From NCBI GenBank assembly GCA_023238725.1, contig CM041538.1:9608880-9672879 (forward strand): a stretch of 64,000 nucleotides of DNA, given 5' to 3'. This DNA is from Scortum barcoo (lineage: Eukaryota; Chordata; Actinopteri; Centrarchiformes; Terapontidae). The position numbers and the translations under genes were made by a program. Position 1 is the first letter of the stretch; the number at the start of each line of letters is the position of its first letter. The notes under the pieces were generated by a model. The model was not told where the DNA came from and searched no databases. It saw only the letters and a program-made list of their open reading frames with translations. Below are positions 1-14,200 of the stretch, in pieces.

Positions 1-1213
1 ACAAACTGTAAATTCTTAAATATCCTCAAATTACCCCGAACCATGGGTGGAACTTGGAAGTAAGTGCTTCCTTCAGAATTTGTACTTTAAGTCTTGAGCC
101 GTCCCATCAGAAGGTGTTTGAGTTTTGACCCAGATTACGGCAAGGAAGCTGAGCAAGTGGAATTAATCAGAATATGAAAACACATTTGTTAAAACAAAAT
201 CTCAGAGGCACAGAGGGTCTACTCTGTTGTAAATGTATAACGTGAGCAATAGTTTTACTCCTCTCAGTGTTTTTTTTTATCAGACATAAATTGTTTGTTG
301 ATGCTGGCCACTTAGCTGTTATTTGAGAAAATAGTAGTTTAACAAAACACTCCTTGCTGAAGAGCCAATTACTATTACTGCTGGTGCCTGCAGCCATTTG
401 ACACAGTCTACTCATGGGCTTTATTCATACTAATAAATCAGTGTAATTTTTGTGCAACATAGTGTTAGTACCAGTGTCAATGAACCAGGCTTAAAATTAA
501 AGACTTATACTGTTATGAAAGTATCTTTTATATTAATAATAAATAGTATTTTTGAGTAGTTAATTTGCCCGGACTCCTCTCCTTATGATCATCATGATAC
601 ATCCTGAGTTTTGCACTGATACAGAGACAAGAATTTTAAAGCAAATATTTATAATAATATATTATTTCATAAAAACCTCAGAAATCATAAAGGATAAATG
701 TGTAATAGAGCTGGAAGTGCAGAATTAGTACATTACTATTAAAGGTATATTCAGCTGTAGAGCTACTGTGTGTTTCTCAGTAAATCTTGTGGACAGCTGG
801 ATGTGAACAGGAGCTTGACAGACTTCAGATCCACATCCTGCTTCAGTATCCCACAGTAAGCTCTGGGATGGTATTATTGTCTGTCTTGTGACCCCCTAAT
901 CCATCACACGCTTGTTTCTTGGGTTCGATTCATGGGGCAAGAGTGTCTGGTATTTTGAGGTTAAATGAATTAGATTCAACGTCTTTACAATTACGGAAAA
1001 CAACATTTTCCGACTGCTCTCAGACGTCCACTCTGGGAATAAATTGCTGTTCTTGTTTTTTCGGGCACCAACTGAATGCTGAATGGAGAAGGTGTAATTA
1101 TGGGGCAGAAATTCTCATTCACTCACTGCACTATGCAGGTATTATTTCAGGTTTGTGAATGAGAGTCCCTAGCTAAAGGCCATTATTTTCCTTTTCCTTT
1201 TCTTGCTCACTAG
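1..1213 (+). other. fcho1 intron (5' part outside window)
   Basis: AT-rich sequence ending in a pyrimidine tract and the tag acceptor at 1211-1213. I see no exon, RNA gene or clear repeat boundary in it. Confidence 0.7.
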
Positions 1214-4200
1214 GCGGAGCTGAAGTCTAAGAAAGCGGCTGAGTCATTTGCGTTGTGCATCGAGAAATACAACCGCGTGGGAGGAGAATTTGAGCAGAAG
1301 ATGAGCGAGTCCGCCCAGGTCAGCGCAGACTGCAGCTAGGCCAATGGCCACTTTTTTTTTTTTTTTTCTGTCTCTCCCACCCTCTGATGTGGTGTTTTTA
1401 TGTATTTCTTCTACTCTTGGGCTTTATCTCTCTCTTTATCTCCGTGATTCACCCTCTCTGTAACCTCCCACCACACAAGAACTCCATCTTATCCTTTCAT
1501 TTATTGTCCTACATCATGCCTTCCCCAAAAATGGAAACCTCAACCCCCGACTCCTAAACACCCACCCACTCGCGCACACACACATGTGCATCCCGCCCCC
1601 CCTCCGCTCATTACCTTTAATCACTGCCTCCACACTTCCATGGTTACTGCTGCTGTTTCCATGGAAATCTTCAACAAACCCCAATGAGTGCGTCTGTGTT
1701 TTACATTTGAAATGATGACTGAAATCCTTGTGACCAATTATCTCTTCTAATAGCTGTGAGGGGGAAGATCTGGTCATTATTATGGTACCTGGGAGAAAAA
1801 ACATGTCAAAACATCAAAGAAGAAATGGAGGCAGACCAAATGAATAACAGATCAGTAGAAAAGAGACCAAGCTGCTTTTTATCACACATAAAACAAGAGG
1901 AGGTAAATCCTCTAAAGGCACTTTCACACCTGTAGTTTGGTTTATTGAGCTCAGAACCAGAAAAAGTAAAAAGACACACACGTCTTTAACTTTTAGTAAG
2001 CTGTGGACAGCACACTGGCTTTTTACAAATGAGGAGCTGTAAACATGAAGTTACACAGACTGACAGCTAACTCATTGATTGGACAAAATGGACACATGTA
2101 GAGAAATCAAATGGCTGTGATGGAAACCAAATCATGCTGCACGTCACTGTGTATTGAACCTCTCTGGTGCTGTCAAAGGGCTCATGAAAAAAAAACAGAC
2201 AAACAGGCAAAACATGATATTAAGTGAGGATACCTATTGTGTGCCACCTTTTACAAATTTTACTCACTTTTTACGGGAGGGTACTTAAATACATGCAAGC
2301 AAAACACACCTCGGGTTTAATATATATATATATATAAGGTATATTATCACAGTTACTTGGTGCATACATGTTGCCATTGTTACCAAGTAACGTATGAATA
2401 TGGTTTATTGCTTCTTTAGATTAAGAGATCCTTTATGTTACAGTGCACAACCAGCAGGTAGATTTAATAGTAATCTAACTTATTAATTCTGAAGTTAAAT
2501 ATCTACCATCACACAATCCTCTGGTTGATCCGTTTGCCCTTGGCACTATAAAAGAACCGCACCAGAGTCCACTTCGCAAAGGGATCTTCCTTTTCTTTCA
2601 GGCGGTCTTGGCTCTTTGACAACTTTCGCACCCCTCAGTTTAAAAAAAAAAAACCCTAACAGGGTAGTTGTGAAAGCATCCTAAAATACCATTTTTATAG
2701 TAACAGATGTAAGAAGAAGTTTAAGAAAGAGAAAAGATGTTTCTGTTCAGACTTTCTTTCTCATGTAAGAGTTTTCAGTGAAACGTGGAGGAGTGGCACA
2801 GGGCAGATGGGAATGAAGTGCTCTGCTGACGGCTGACAGCAGTTACAAAGAGTCAGCGGAGAGTGTTTTATGTTTGCCCTCTTTGCCCAGATTTTGCTCA
2901 GTTAATTGGAAGAAAGGAAACTGGCAGAACTCCGCTCACGAACTCACTTCTCAGACACAAGCCAGTGTCAAGACAATTCCCCTGAACCAGACAGCGACAA
3001 ATGAGCTGGCTGTAGAAAGACCAGGATCAAACTTAAACACTAAATTCTCCTGAATTATCGCTGGTTTAAAGACCTGGCAACCCGGAGCCTCCCCTGCTGG
3101 CTGACTGACCTGACTGCCTAAACACTGAATGCTCCTGCTCCTGAATGCTGCTAATTTAACGTTCTTTCCTTTTTTTTTAGGCTGTTCTCACTTTTTTTTT
3201 TTTTTTTTTGCATGACTGTAATTAAGTGTAAATAGCCTTGGATATACTGCACTGGAAATATTGCATTTGATTTTAAAGTCTCTCACTTTTTTTTTTTTTC
3301 TCAGTTTTATTGTATTTTGTTTGCTTCCCTGAATGATCCTCAGTCCTGGAAATATCATGATTTTCCTGCAGAGAGTAATAACTATCAACAAACCACTTAC
3401 CAAACACCCACAACAACTAAAATAACATTTTGTTTGCTTCCCTTAAATCTGACAAAAAGACAAAAACAAACATGTGCAGACTACCTACCAAACACCCACA
3501 ACAACTAATCAATGAAAATGAAAACAAACATGTGCAGACTACCTCTAATCAATGAAAATATCCTGTACGTATGGGTGACTAGGCCTAGCAATATATTTGT
3601 AATTAGAGGCGAACAATAAATAAAAAGGAAACACGAAATGATACAGATTTTAAATATGCAAAAATATGGCATTATTTTGATGACAACCAGAAAATCTGAA
3701 ACTTATAGAAATAGCTGTGTTGTGTCAAAGTAGATGTAATTTGGTTGGATCTGAAAGGATTTGATTACCACAAAAGGTCAGCAAAACATATCACCCCACA
3801 GACAAAGATGAATTAACCCACAGTGGAGTTTAGAGGTTTCACATGGTAACAGATTTTTAAAATCTTCTTTCTTTGTCACGGTGTGGGCGTATGTTTGCAC
3901 GAGTAGAAGTTTCAGGAAATCGAGAAGAACCACCTGCGGCAGATGAAACAGCTGATCAAAGGTTACTCCCACTCCATAGAAGACACCCACGTTCAAGTGG
4001 GACAGGTATGTTGTAGTTTACACTCACACTCACTTACCGCTCTGATGACGGAGCAGAATTTGTCCTTTGTTCTTAATTCAATATATTTCTATAGAACTTT
4101 TTTTTTTTTTGCTTCTTGGTTTCATATAGAAATGAAAGTATATGGCATAGAGTCCACCTCAGTGTGTCATATTTTTTAATACAAGCTATCTCTGGATGTC

Positions 4201-5220
4201 TAATAAAAGCACACTGTTATAACTTGACCCAAGAGGGTCTGGTTGTCTGAATCTGCAGTTACTGTTGTGTTCCTCCTGTTGCATTATTGGTGATGTTAAA
4301 CAACAACTGCTGCTGACGCTTTAAAGGGGGAATTTTAAAAATATTTTCACCATCTCTTATTTATTTGCAACATTATCAACAGCATTTTTATCTAAACTTT
4401 GCCATCCATCTGGGCTCTAGTGTCTACTGTATTCACAAGTTCAACTCTTCGTAAACAGCACTACAGAGTGTGATGTTAGTGTTGTTCACAGACGGTTAGA
4501 TCTCAGATCACAAGGCACTTTTTAAAAATCAGATGTAAAGTTATGTTCATTGTTGCATCCTGTCGGACTCAGTTACAACACTGGTATAACTAGCCAGACA
4601 ATCGTTTTGCTCTGCTGCAGGTCCACGAGGAATTCAAGCAGAACGTGGAAAACATCGGCATCGACAATCTCATCAAGAAGTTTGCGGAGCAGAAGGGGAC
4701 GGGCAAAGACAGGCCAGGTACAGTCAGCTCAATGGGATGAATATTTGACTCTTTTCCAGCAGGAGTGCACAACTTGAGCAGCTTGCATAACAATAAAAAT
4801 ATGAAAACACCCACATTCAAAACAGCACCATGGAGGCGGAATCATTCATATCGACTAAATCCATCAGTGAGTGAGTGTTTCATGTATATATGTGTGTGTG
4901 TGTGTGTGTTTATGTTTGTTATTTATATCAACCTGCCTGGTTTTCACAGCTTTGGCTGGTTTTGAGGAGTACATGACGGCTTTGGCGCCTGAGGGTGGTA
5001 AGAAGAGTCGAGCGAAAGCTTTCAGGATCCCGGGCCTGGGCAAGAGGGACAAGGAGCCAGACTCTACGTGAGTGTGCAAACAAACACACACACAAACACG
5101 CTCTGCTCTGAAACTGAATCTTGAGTTTTATCGTTGCAACTGGCTTCGGTATAAGTTGAAGAATAAAATGCGTCTGTGTGTTTTTGTATTTGCAGAGACT
5201 CAGCGGTGACGGAAGCACTG
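1214..5220 (+). CDS. fcho1: fcho1 exons for the distal F-BAR domain and the basic segment after it
   Basis: Five exons (1214-1318, 3907-4005, 4621-4717, 4950-5067, 5196-5220). The first encodes the helical stretch AELKSKKAAESFALCIEKYN. The second ends with the F-BAR signature SIEDTHVQVGQ. The third begins VHEEFKQNVENIGIDNLIKK and ends GTGKDRP. The fourth carries EEYMTALAPEGGKKSRAKAF, then RIPGLGKRDKEPDST, a basic stretch just after the F-BAR domain. Phases run 0, 0, 1, 2, 0. Acceptors are AG with pyrimidine tracts and donors are GT. The domain forms a crescent dimer that senses low membrane curvature. The N-terminal half of the F-BAR domain is outside the window. Confidence 0.9.
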
Positions 5221-8200
5221 GTGAGTATCAGATGTAATTCACACCCAGACACTGCAGATCCAAAACCAAATCAGTCCTGTCTCACTCTAAAGCTGCAGTT
5301 ATCCCACCAGATAACAGCATTTTTTTAACACTGTGAGAGGAGTGTGTACGGTTGTGGAAAGAAGGTGATCGGAAAACCGTGAGTGTGTGATAACGACATG
5401 ACTGACGGTGTGGGGTTTCCCAGGTTTATTCTGGTTCTTCTCAGAAAAGGTTTCAGAGATGCTTTGGCAGCCAGAGGGGAAGTGCGTAAGTGTGAGAGAG
5501 TGTGTGTTTGTGTGTGCATGCCTGTCTGTGTGCAAGTAGTGTATGGAGAGTACGTGCGTGTGTGTGTGTTTGCACTGCCAGAAAGTCATCTGACAGACTG
5601 ATGTGGAAGAAGAGAGTAAACAGCAGATCACAGAGATACTGCTGCTGCTATTTTACACTTTGAAGGGTATTAGGTTTCGGACTGTAGTGTGAGCAGCAGT
5701 GTTTGCAGTGGTCACTTTAAAACTTGTTGCATAAGAGCATACGTGCAGTGGCACGGTCCATTCACTTTCTAAAGGTCTTCTTTAAAGTTATTATTGTAAG
5801 AAAAAGATAATTAATTCTGGGAATGTTGCTTGATTCAATTTGTATTTACAAATTGTACGATATTATTGTGAAGTTAAACCAGAAAGAGAGCAAGTCTGCT
5901 ATTTTTAGATCATAATAGTGTCTCAAAATTGATTGTTGGGTGGTGAGAAGATATTTGACTTAACTGAATCAGAGGCTGGATGAAATTTTAGATTTTAAGC
6001 AAACTGATAGCCTGTACTACTTAAAGCTGCAGGTGTAGATATTTGTCCACTAGTAGCAGAACAAATCTAACACAAACTAACTAACAAACACTACTGATCA
6101 TCACCTTATATATTTATTAGAAGTAATTTGACATCTTGACATCTAGCAGATAAATTATTATCCCTTTGGAGTAGTGTTTCTCCTTACTTGTCCAGTATTT
6201 ACTCTTTTAGCTTTGTTTTTGCTCTTCACCAATTAGTGAGAGAAATATCTGGCTCTTTTACTGCTTGATGTTCCACTGTGGGTTTTTTTTTTTTGGCTGA
6301 AAACTGCCACCTGTTGCTGCTGAAAAAAGCGTGTCGAACGGTAAGAGTGAGTCAGACAGAAGAACTGCTGAGTTAGCTGATCACTTTCTGTTGGCTTGTC
6401 ACTAAGAGCGACACGTTTACACAACACAGAGTCATTTGAAGACTATTAATGTAAAAGTGTAATGTAAAGTGTTGATATAAGTGTCGATTACTGCAGCTTT
6501 AAACCTGCAATGACTTTTTTGTCACTTTGGACAGCAGAAACAAGTCTAAAACGCAACATTGACATATTGTTAATCTTTCGAGTGGTGAAGGTGTTAAAGA
6601 GCACTTACTTGTTCACGTATCCAGCAGTTACAGAGCAACTTTATCATTCGTTTGGAGACGTGTTTCTGTTCCCTGATGTAACACTGTTCTCTCTCTTCGC
6701 TTTGTCCTGGTCTCCAGCAGCTCCTGAGGGAAATATCCGACTCTTGAGCTGCTAAATGCTCCACTGTGTTCAGCAGCTAGTCAATTTATATGACAGCCGC
6801 CTGCTGCAGCAAATGACACCAAACAATGAGCACAAACAAACTGGTTATGAAGCTCTGTAAATCCAAGGGAAGCTGCTAATTAGGGTGATAATTCTTCTCA
6901 CATTGTCTTTTAAAAAGCTGCAATAAAAATATCGATAATAGTCTTTGTGAGTCTAACCTGTAGTTAAGATGCTCCTGCAGTTATACTCAGCATTTAGGAG
7001 TGTTCTAAAATCACATATTATTTCACTGCGATCTAATTAAAAGAAAAATAACTATGTCTGCGTCTGTTATTCCCAGCCATCAAGGTCATGGTAGTTTCTA
7101 AGAGTTAGAAGAAGAATCATCTCAGATGAGGGATGAAATACCTTTAAGAACCTCAAGCAAGTCCAGTCCAGTTCTCCTAACACTTAGAAAATCTACGTCT
7201 AAAGGTATACTAGCTCAGATTGGTTTACTGAAATCAGATCTAATCAAATACCATCTGAATATGTCCACGCTCAGTCTAAAAATATCTGCCCCCACGTGGA
7301 CTGGATCATACGTCTGTCCCTCCTCATGTCTCTTGTTTTGAAGATCATATGACTGCAGAAAAAAACAAAAAAACAGCTGACACGTATTCACACATCCTGG
7401 CTTGATGAAATGATGTAATGCAAACTGAAAAGCCCACCCGTAGCGTCAGCACATTGCTTTGTTTGACCTGTTGCTAGTAACACGAATATGTCACTGACTC
7501 ACACGTCTGTAGCGTTTGCAGACTGTGTTTATTCACTCACACACTCTGACATAAGACTCACAGTGGCACACGTAGGCTGCAGTGCTGAGCTACACAGTAT
7601 GACAGAGCACTTCTGCGTGTCAGATATGTGGCTGAAGTGTCATTTGTCTCTGTGTTGCTGACCCAGCTTGTGTCCGACTCCCTCTCTTTCTCGTGTGTGT
7701 GTGTATGTGCGTTCTCCTTCGTATAGAATTCACCCCTGGAAGTAGACGACGAGGGATTTGTCATCCGAGCTGACAGCACGCAGAATGATATCCTTTTTCT
7801 GCTCACACGTGTCCAGCCTATATGATTCAGGCCCCGCATTCACCTTAATATCGTGTCACTCCTTTAAATGCAACATTCTTTAATTAATAATTGCTTATAA
7901 TCATTCCTTGCTTTGGATGATACCGTCAACAGGTGTTTTTTTTCTGTGCTGCACTGTGAATACATTTACAAACGAGTGACTAATTGAAGGAAAAACACGG
8001 GTCTTCTTCTAGTCTCTGGAGCTGTGCTGGATGGATAAACTTAATTCTTCCTGAAGAGATTTGTCCAAAAACTCCCATAGGTGTTCAATTATCTTAGTGT
8101 ATGATTTACATCCTTCTAATACTCAAACCATTCATCGTGCCTTGTATTTATTCATGTTTTTCCTTTTGTTAATCACTCGTCATATATTGCATCTAAAAGG

Positions 8201-11200
8201 CTGCTACTTATTTGCATTACTTATTAATCTGCTGATTTATTTTTATATACTACAGTGCCCTATAGAAATGATTCACCCAGTTTAAATGGTTTATTTCTAT
8301 TTTATAGTTGGGCTTTTAACATCAAAAAGACTTTTCTGTAGTAAAACATGAAAACTTCTAACAGGGGAGAATAATTTTTACAAGCACTGTATTTTTATGT
8401 ATCATTTAGTCTCTAAAATATGAATGAATATCAACCATTGCCCTTCACAGGTGATGTCCTCAAATTACTCATTAGGAACCACAACATCCTCAGTTAGTCT
8501 GACCAGGGATCTTTGATATTTGTCACTTAACAACTTAGCATCTTTTCCCCCTTATTTGCTGTCATCTGTTTTCTGTTGACTCTCCAGTAAGAGCATAAAA
8601 ACTAAAGCTGTCCAAAAATACTTTGTTTAAAAAAAATCACAATTTAGTCTGACCAACAGTCAAAAAAGTATTCTGTCATATGAAGCAGTGAAAAATAAGC
8701 AACTTTTCCCATTTCAGAAGCTGTGATCAGCAAATATTTTTACTCAGTGATTGATTTAAATCTGTTTCATTTTCTCTTGGCTGACTGACTGATGAAAAGC
8801 TCCATCTGTTGAAAGAAAACCAACCCGAGTAGGAATCACAACTGTAAAAACAACGACTGGAGCCTCCCTCAAATTCAACACATCGTTTCACATATTTCAG
8901 ATTGAAGATGAGACTTGGGGAAACCGGCCGTAGCTCGCATCGGACCTGCTGAGACTGCTGAATCGACTCTGAAAAGGCCCGAATCAAATGTAGATGTTTC
9001 TTCAATGAAGCGTAATGAGATGGTCAGGGGTGAGCTTTTACCAGTTTCCTCACAGAAACTGCTTCACTCACAGGGGAGCAAGATAACGATCTCTATACTG
9101 TTTATTAACACAAGGCCACCCGCCCGCCATAACTGGATGATGGTTCACATTCATGAAAGAGCCTCATCCTGCACGTCCAGCATTTTCTCTCAATTTTACA
9201 TCCACAAGATGCAAACACACCCTACCTGACATGACACCACATTTTCACGTGCAGCAGAGTGAAAAAGAAAGAGGAAGGAGGAGGTGACTTGTTTTTGGTG
9301 TTGATGGTGCGGCAGGAAGTGACAGTTTGTGCTGTTTGAAGCTCTGCAGCCTTCATATCCAACACGATCTGCGCTGCTTCCTCCCCTGTTTGTGTTTGAA
9401 CACACGTGCCTGTGTTTCAGTGCACTCTGCTCGCCTGCATTTATTTTCTCTCATGTCCTGATTAAATCAACCTCACAGTGAATCAAAGCTGCTCAAGCAA
9501 GCCACAGTACTTATCCAAATAGTAATAACATTCGCAGGTGAGCAGGGGTAATAAAACTTGCTCGGTTTGTAATATGATTTCTTTTTTTTTTTTTTTTTTG
9601 GCTTTATTATTTTTTGAGGAGTGATTTCATTGTAGAGATATGAAGTTAGCTGAAACCTAATTCACAATATTTTTAAATTTTCTGTTTCCAAAGCTCTCGA
9701 AAAGCTGCTCAAAATTTTGTCCTCAAAATCTCACATAGCACACGAAACGAAGCCGTCTGCATCAAATGAAGTTAAACATCATAAAGCTGGATTATCAGTG
9801 TTCCCTGTTTGCAGTATGAGCTAGTTCTCCTTGACCGTCCTCTCTCTGTGCACGCTGCTCCGAGGAGAAGGAGAACAATTTTTATTCCAGTGACTCGGAC
9901 TTCGATGACGAGGAGCCCAAAAAGTTCCACATCCAGATCAGACCTGTCGCCAGCAGCAATCGCAGTAACTCCGCTGCCACCGAGAAAGAGCTGAAAGCCA
10001 CCGTCCGTCGGGGCGCTCACTCTGCCGCCCAACAGAGGTCTACGCCAACAGGTTGTGCTTGTTTTCGGTCTTTCATGTCATGTAGAATATTTACCCCACG
10101 ATCAAGAATGAACCCCCATGCTCGAATCTAAACCCATCCCAAATAAGACAAAATGGGAAAAAAGTCAGAATGCCACATACTTTTGCACGTTTTGCAGGTT
10201 TAGGGATAATTCTGGAAACATTATATTTCTATTATTGTCAAAAATTCCCATGAAAAAACAAACAGAAATATCTCCTGCTAACAAGTGTTTTCTGTATAAA
10301 AACTATAAAAAACACATCACTGTTCCATCGGGATGAACATGGAGAACATGAACAGGAGATTATTTTGAGTACTGTGGCTGTAAATAATCACCAGGGCCCC
10401 AGACGCATGTTAATTTGCCTCTGAAAATAGTCCCAAACAAACACTATTTACCACTGTTTGACTAACTAAAAACTGCAGTGTCCGGGCTGGTTTAGAAAAT
10501 TACTTCTTTATCCTCATCAGTAGAGAGCAGAGAGACTGAAGCTGAGCGCCACAGGCAGGGAAGAGGATTCATTCATCACTGTTTTTGGCCTTTTTATGGG
10601 ATTTGTTGTCAGTAAGAAAACTTTAGAATAACACCACCCTTTTCCTCTACATGAGTCTTCTGTATTGACCAAATCTGTCCCCCTCTTGTGACTTTTTCAG
10701 GTTTCAGTCAAGCGGCATCTTTCCAGTAAGTTCATATAAATGTGTCTGTCTTATGCTATAAAGCAGAAGGAGGCTATGTTGCAGTCTGTGTGTCTTTATA
10801 CATCTTGAAATCTTGAAATCTCTTTATAGTACAGACCTCTGAAGGCTGTTGTGTCTCTGCAGGAAACTCGAGTACTGCAGGAGGTCGCTCAGAAGAGGGC
10901 GAGGGAGCCTCCCACAGGGGTGAGTCTGACTTTAGCTTCTCATTTTTTACATCTATCTGCTTTCTTTTTTTCTTTTTTTTTTTGAACTTCTGGATTTTTA
11001 TATGTAGCTGAAACTATTAGCTGATTAACAGATTCATTAATCAACAGACATGCCTTTTATTGATTGATCATTGATTTTTTGAGGAAAAATATGCAGTTAT
11101 AATTTTGTACCAGCAACAACATAAAATTATCATCAATCATCCAGTGGTAAAGTAGTTCATCTTCTAAATTTATTTGTTTTGGTTATAAGTCACTATCCTT

Positions 11201-14200
11201 TCATTTGTTTGTGGTTTTAATTTGAAGAGGATGAAAATCTCTCACACGCTCACAGTGTGATTATTTCTTTGTGCAGCATCTGTCTACCTGCAGCCTGTTT
11301 TAGCCCCCTTGTTTCCCCCCCAGAACGCAAATCTCCTCATTGGCTGACCTTGCATGAACAGCCACCCTCCATTAGTCACACCCGAACCCTCTGCTCGTGC
11401 TCCACCGCATGTTTTATCACCGACAGCTTCATTAGCTGCCAGAAGGTTAGGCTGAAATGGGGGGCTCCCACCTGCTGCTTCACAGCGGCAAGGAGTCTCC
11501 CTCTCTTAAATCCAGAGGTGGCAGGATTAACGATGAGCGTCTGATTAAAGCGATTAGTCTGCAGTGACAGCAGCGGTGGCTGCAGCTGAGTGAGTCCCGG
11601 CTAATTGCTGGTATTTATCACAGAGAAGGTAATGGCAGATGGATTTTTCCTCATGTCGTCCTATCTCTTTGCCTACCGAAGCAATAGGAGCACAGAGGAT
11701 GCTGTATCTACAGCGCTGCACTGTGTACTCTCACACCTGGAGAACAAGAACACTTACGCAAGAATGCTGTTTGTTGATTTCAGCTCGGCATTCAACACAG
11801 TTATTCCCTCCAAGCTAATCACTAAACTTGGGGATCTTGGAATCAGCACCCCCCTCCGCTACTGGATTATGGACTTTCTGACCAACAGACCTCAGCATGT
11901 CAAGTCAGGCCAGGCCACAGCTGCTCCTCCACCATCACACTCAACACTGGCACACCACAGGGCTGTGTGCTGAGCCCGTTCCTCTACTCCCTCTTCACCC
12001 ATGACTGCAGGCCTATGTATGGATCCAACTCCATCACAAAGTTTGCAGATGACATCACGGTGATTGGACTCATCAGTGATAATGATGAGTCACACTACAG
12101 GGCAGAGGTCGAGCACTTAGCTACATGGTGTGCTGACAATAACCTGCTCCTTAACACCAACAAAACTAAGGAGCTCATTGTGGACTTCAGGAAGGTGAAA
12201 AGGGAGACACATGATCCCATCCACATCAACGGCATGGCTGTTGAACGTGTCTCCAGTTTCAAGTTCCTGGGGATCCACATCTCAGAGAACCTTTCATGGA
12301 CTGCAAACACCTCCAGCCTGATTAAGAAGGCCCATCAGCGCCTGTTCTTCTTGAGGACACTGAAGAAGAACCACCTGTCCACTGCCATTCTGGGCAACTT
12401 TTACCGGTGTGCGATAGAGAGTATCCTAACCAACTGCATCACAGTCTGGTATGGGAACTGCTCTGTCGCGGACCGCAAGGCACTGCAGAGGGTGGTGAAA
12501 ACCGCCCAACGCATCACAAAGACTCCACTTCCTGCCATAGAGGACGTCCAGAAGAAGCGATGTCTACGAAGGGCACGTAGCATTCTTAAGGACTCCTCTC
12601 ATCCTGGACATACTCTTTTTCAAGCTACTGCCCTCCAGGAAGCGTTACAGGAGCCTCCGAGACTAAAACCAGCAGGTTTAGGAACAGCTTTTTCCCTACA
12701 GCTGTTTCTCTATTGAACTCTGTCCCCCTCTGATCCCCCACACCCTCCCACACCCCAAACTCCTCCACACCCCTACATTGCCCACTGTCATTTGCGCCCC
12801 TGTTGTCCCACCACATAATTGTGTATACATACCTGTATATAGTGTTCACATCCATCTCTGTTCTTGTACATACTTGTTCATATTCATATCCATCCTTTCA
12901 CTGTATCTGTATATTAATATAGCCCTTCTGTATATTAGTATAGCACACCTGTATATATATATTGTTCATATCATATCTATATAGTTTCTGTATACTAGAT
13001 ACCTTACTTACCTGTACATACTGTTCATACTCTACATACTATTTATAATGCACTTGCTGCTTCTTTGCACTTCTGATTAGATGCTAAACTGCATTTCGTT
13101 ACTCTGTATTTATACATGTGTAATGACAATAAAGTTGAATCTAATCTAATCTAATCTAATCTAATCTCAGTCGATCTCTGCCTGCCCTCAGCGTCCTGAC
13201 AAAGAACACCGTGCTGCTGATTAGTCCTGATTAGGGGCATCCTCGCTGTATCTCATTGTGTGTGTGTTGTCTCTTAACAGATGGAGAGCAGGAGGGCCTA
13301 CGCAGGTCCACCTCCAGTCCTGATCACAGCAGGTACGATGGCTCTGCCCTTCATATCTCGTGTCTGTCTCTGAGCGGTGCAGAGAGAGAGATGTGTTTGG
13401 AGGTTAAATTGCATCCTTAGTGACCTGTGAAGCAGTTTGAAGCTCTTCAGGTTTTCTCCTCACACGCTGTCACCGTCTTTGTTTTTCTTTTTTCCCATCT
13501 GATAGTCTTACCTATGTCACCTCATTTTTCTGACTGTTCTTTCCTCTCTTTCTTTCCTCTGTAGCTCAGACAGTTTCTTCATTTTAGTTCTTTTCAACCC
13601 TTCAACACCAAGTGTATCATATTTGATACATGATGTTTGAGACCTCTACATCATCAGTGTGATATAGCGAGAATGAGAATGTAGCAAAAATTATGAAAAT
13701 TAAAAATCATCAATCATTATACAAACAGACTGCAGTAACAGCTACCAGGAAGGTTTTCCACAGGCTTTAAGGAAAGTGTCATCATTTAGACACTTTAGCC
13801 TTCCAGTTCATATTAAAGCTAATAGTTTAGTTTAATAGGTTTAGATCAGAGCTTTGTGCAGGCCAGTCAAGGTCTTCCACATGAGACCATTTATTAATGA
13901 ACCTTGCTTTGTGCATTGTGATTATGTGGTGTAAAAAAATCACTCTATGCAGTCACTTTGATGTTTCTATAATTGGAGCTAAATGACACAAACCGGGGGG
14001 GGGGGGAGTGTCTGTAGCCACATCCTCATCATCAGGATCAATTTACTGGCTGTTGGGTGATATTTTCCCAGATTTCAGAGAAATTGATATCTGCGTCATG
14101 AACAGAATGACCTTACTTGAAGGTGGGGAGAAAAGTCGCCCGTAAAAGAGAGGGCAGGAGAAGTGATCATTTTTAAAATACAGGCATAATGGCGCACATC

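Noticed and set aside
4871..5091. Open frames over CA/GT repeats on both strands (also 5299-5631 and 57116-57421)
   Set aside because: These are repeat-driven reading frames; at 4.9 kb the true coding sequence is the fcho1 exon 4950-5067.
9809..9816. Ordinary acceptor tttgcag before the acidic fcho1 exon
   Set aside because: Using it puts a TGA immediately in frame; the AC at 9853 restores the conserved reading frame.
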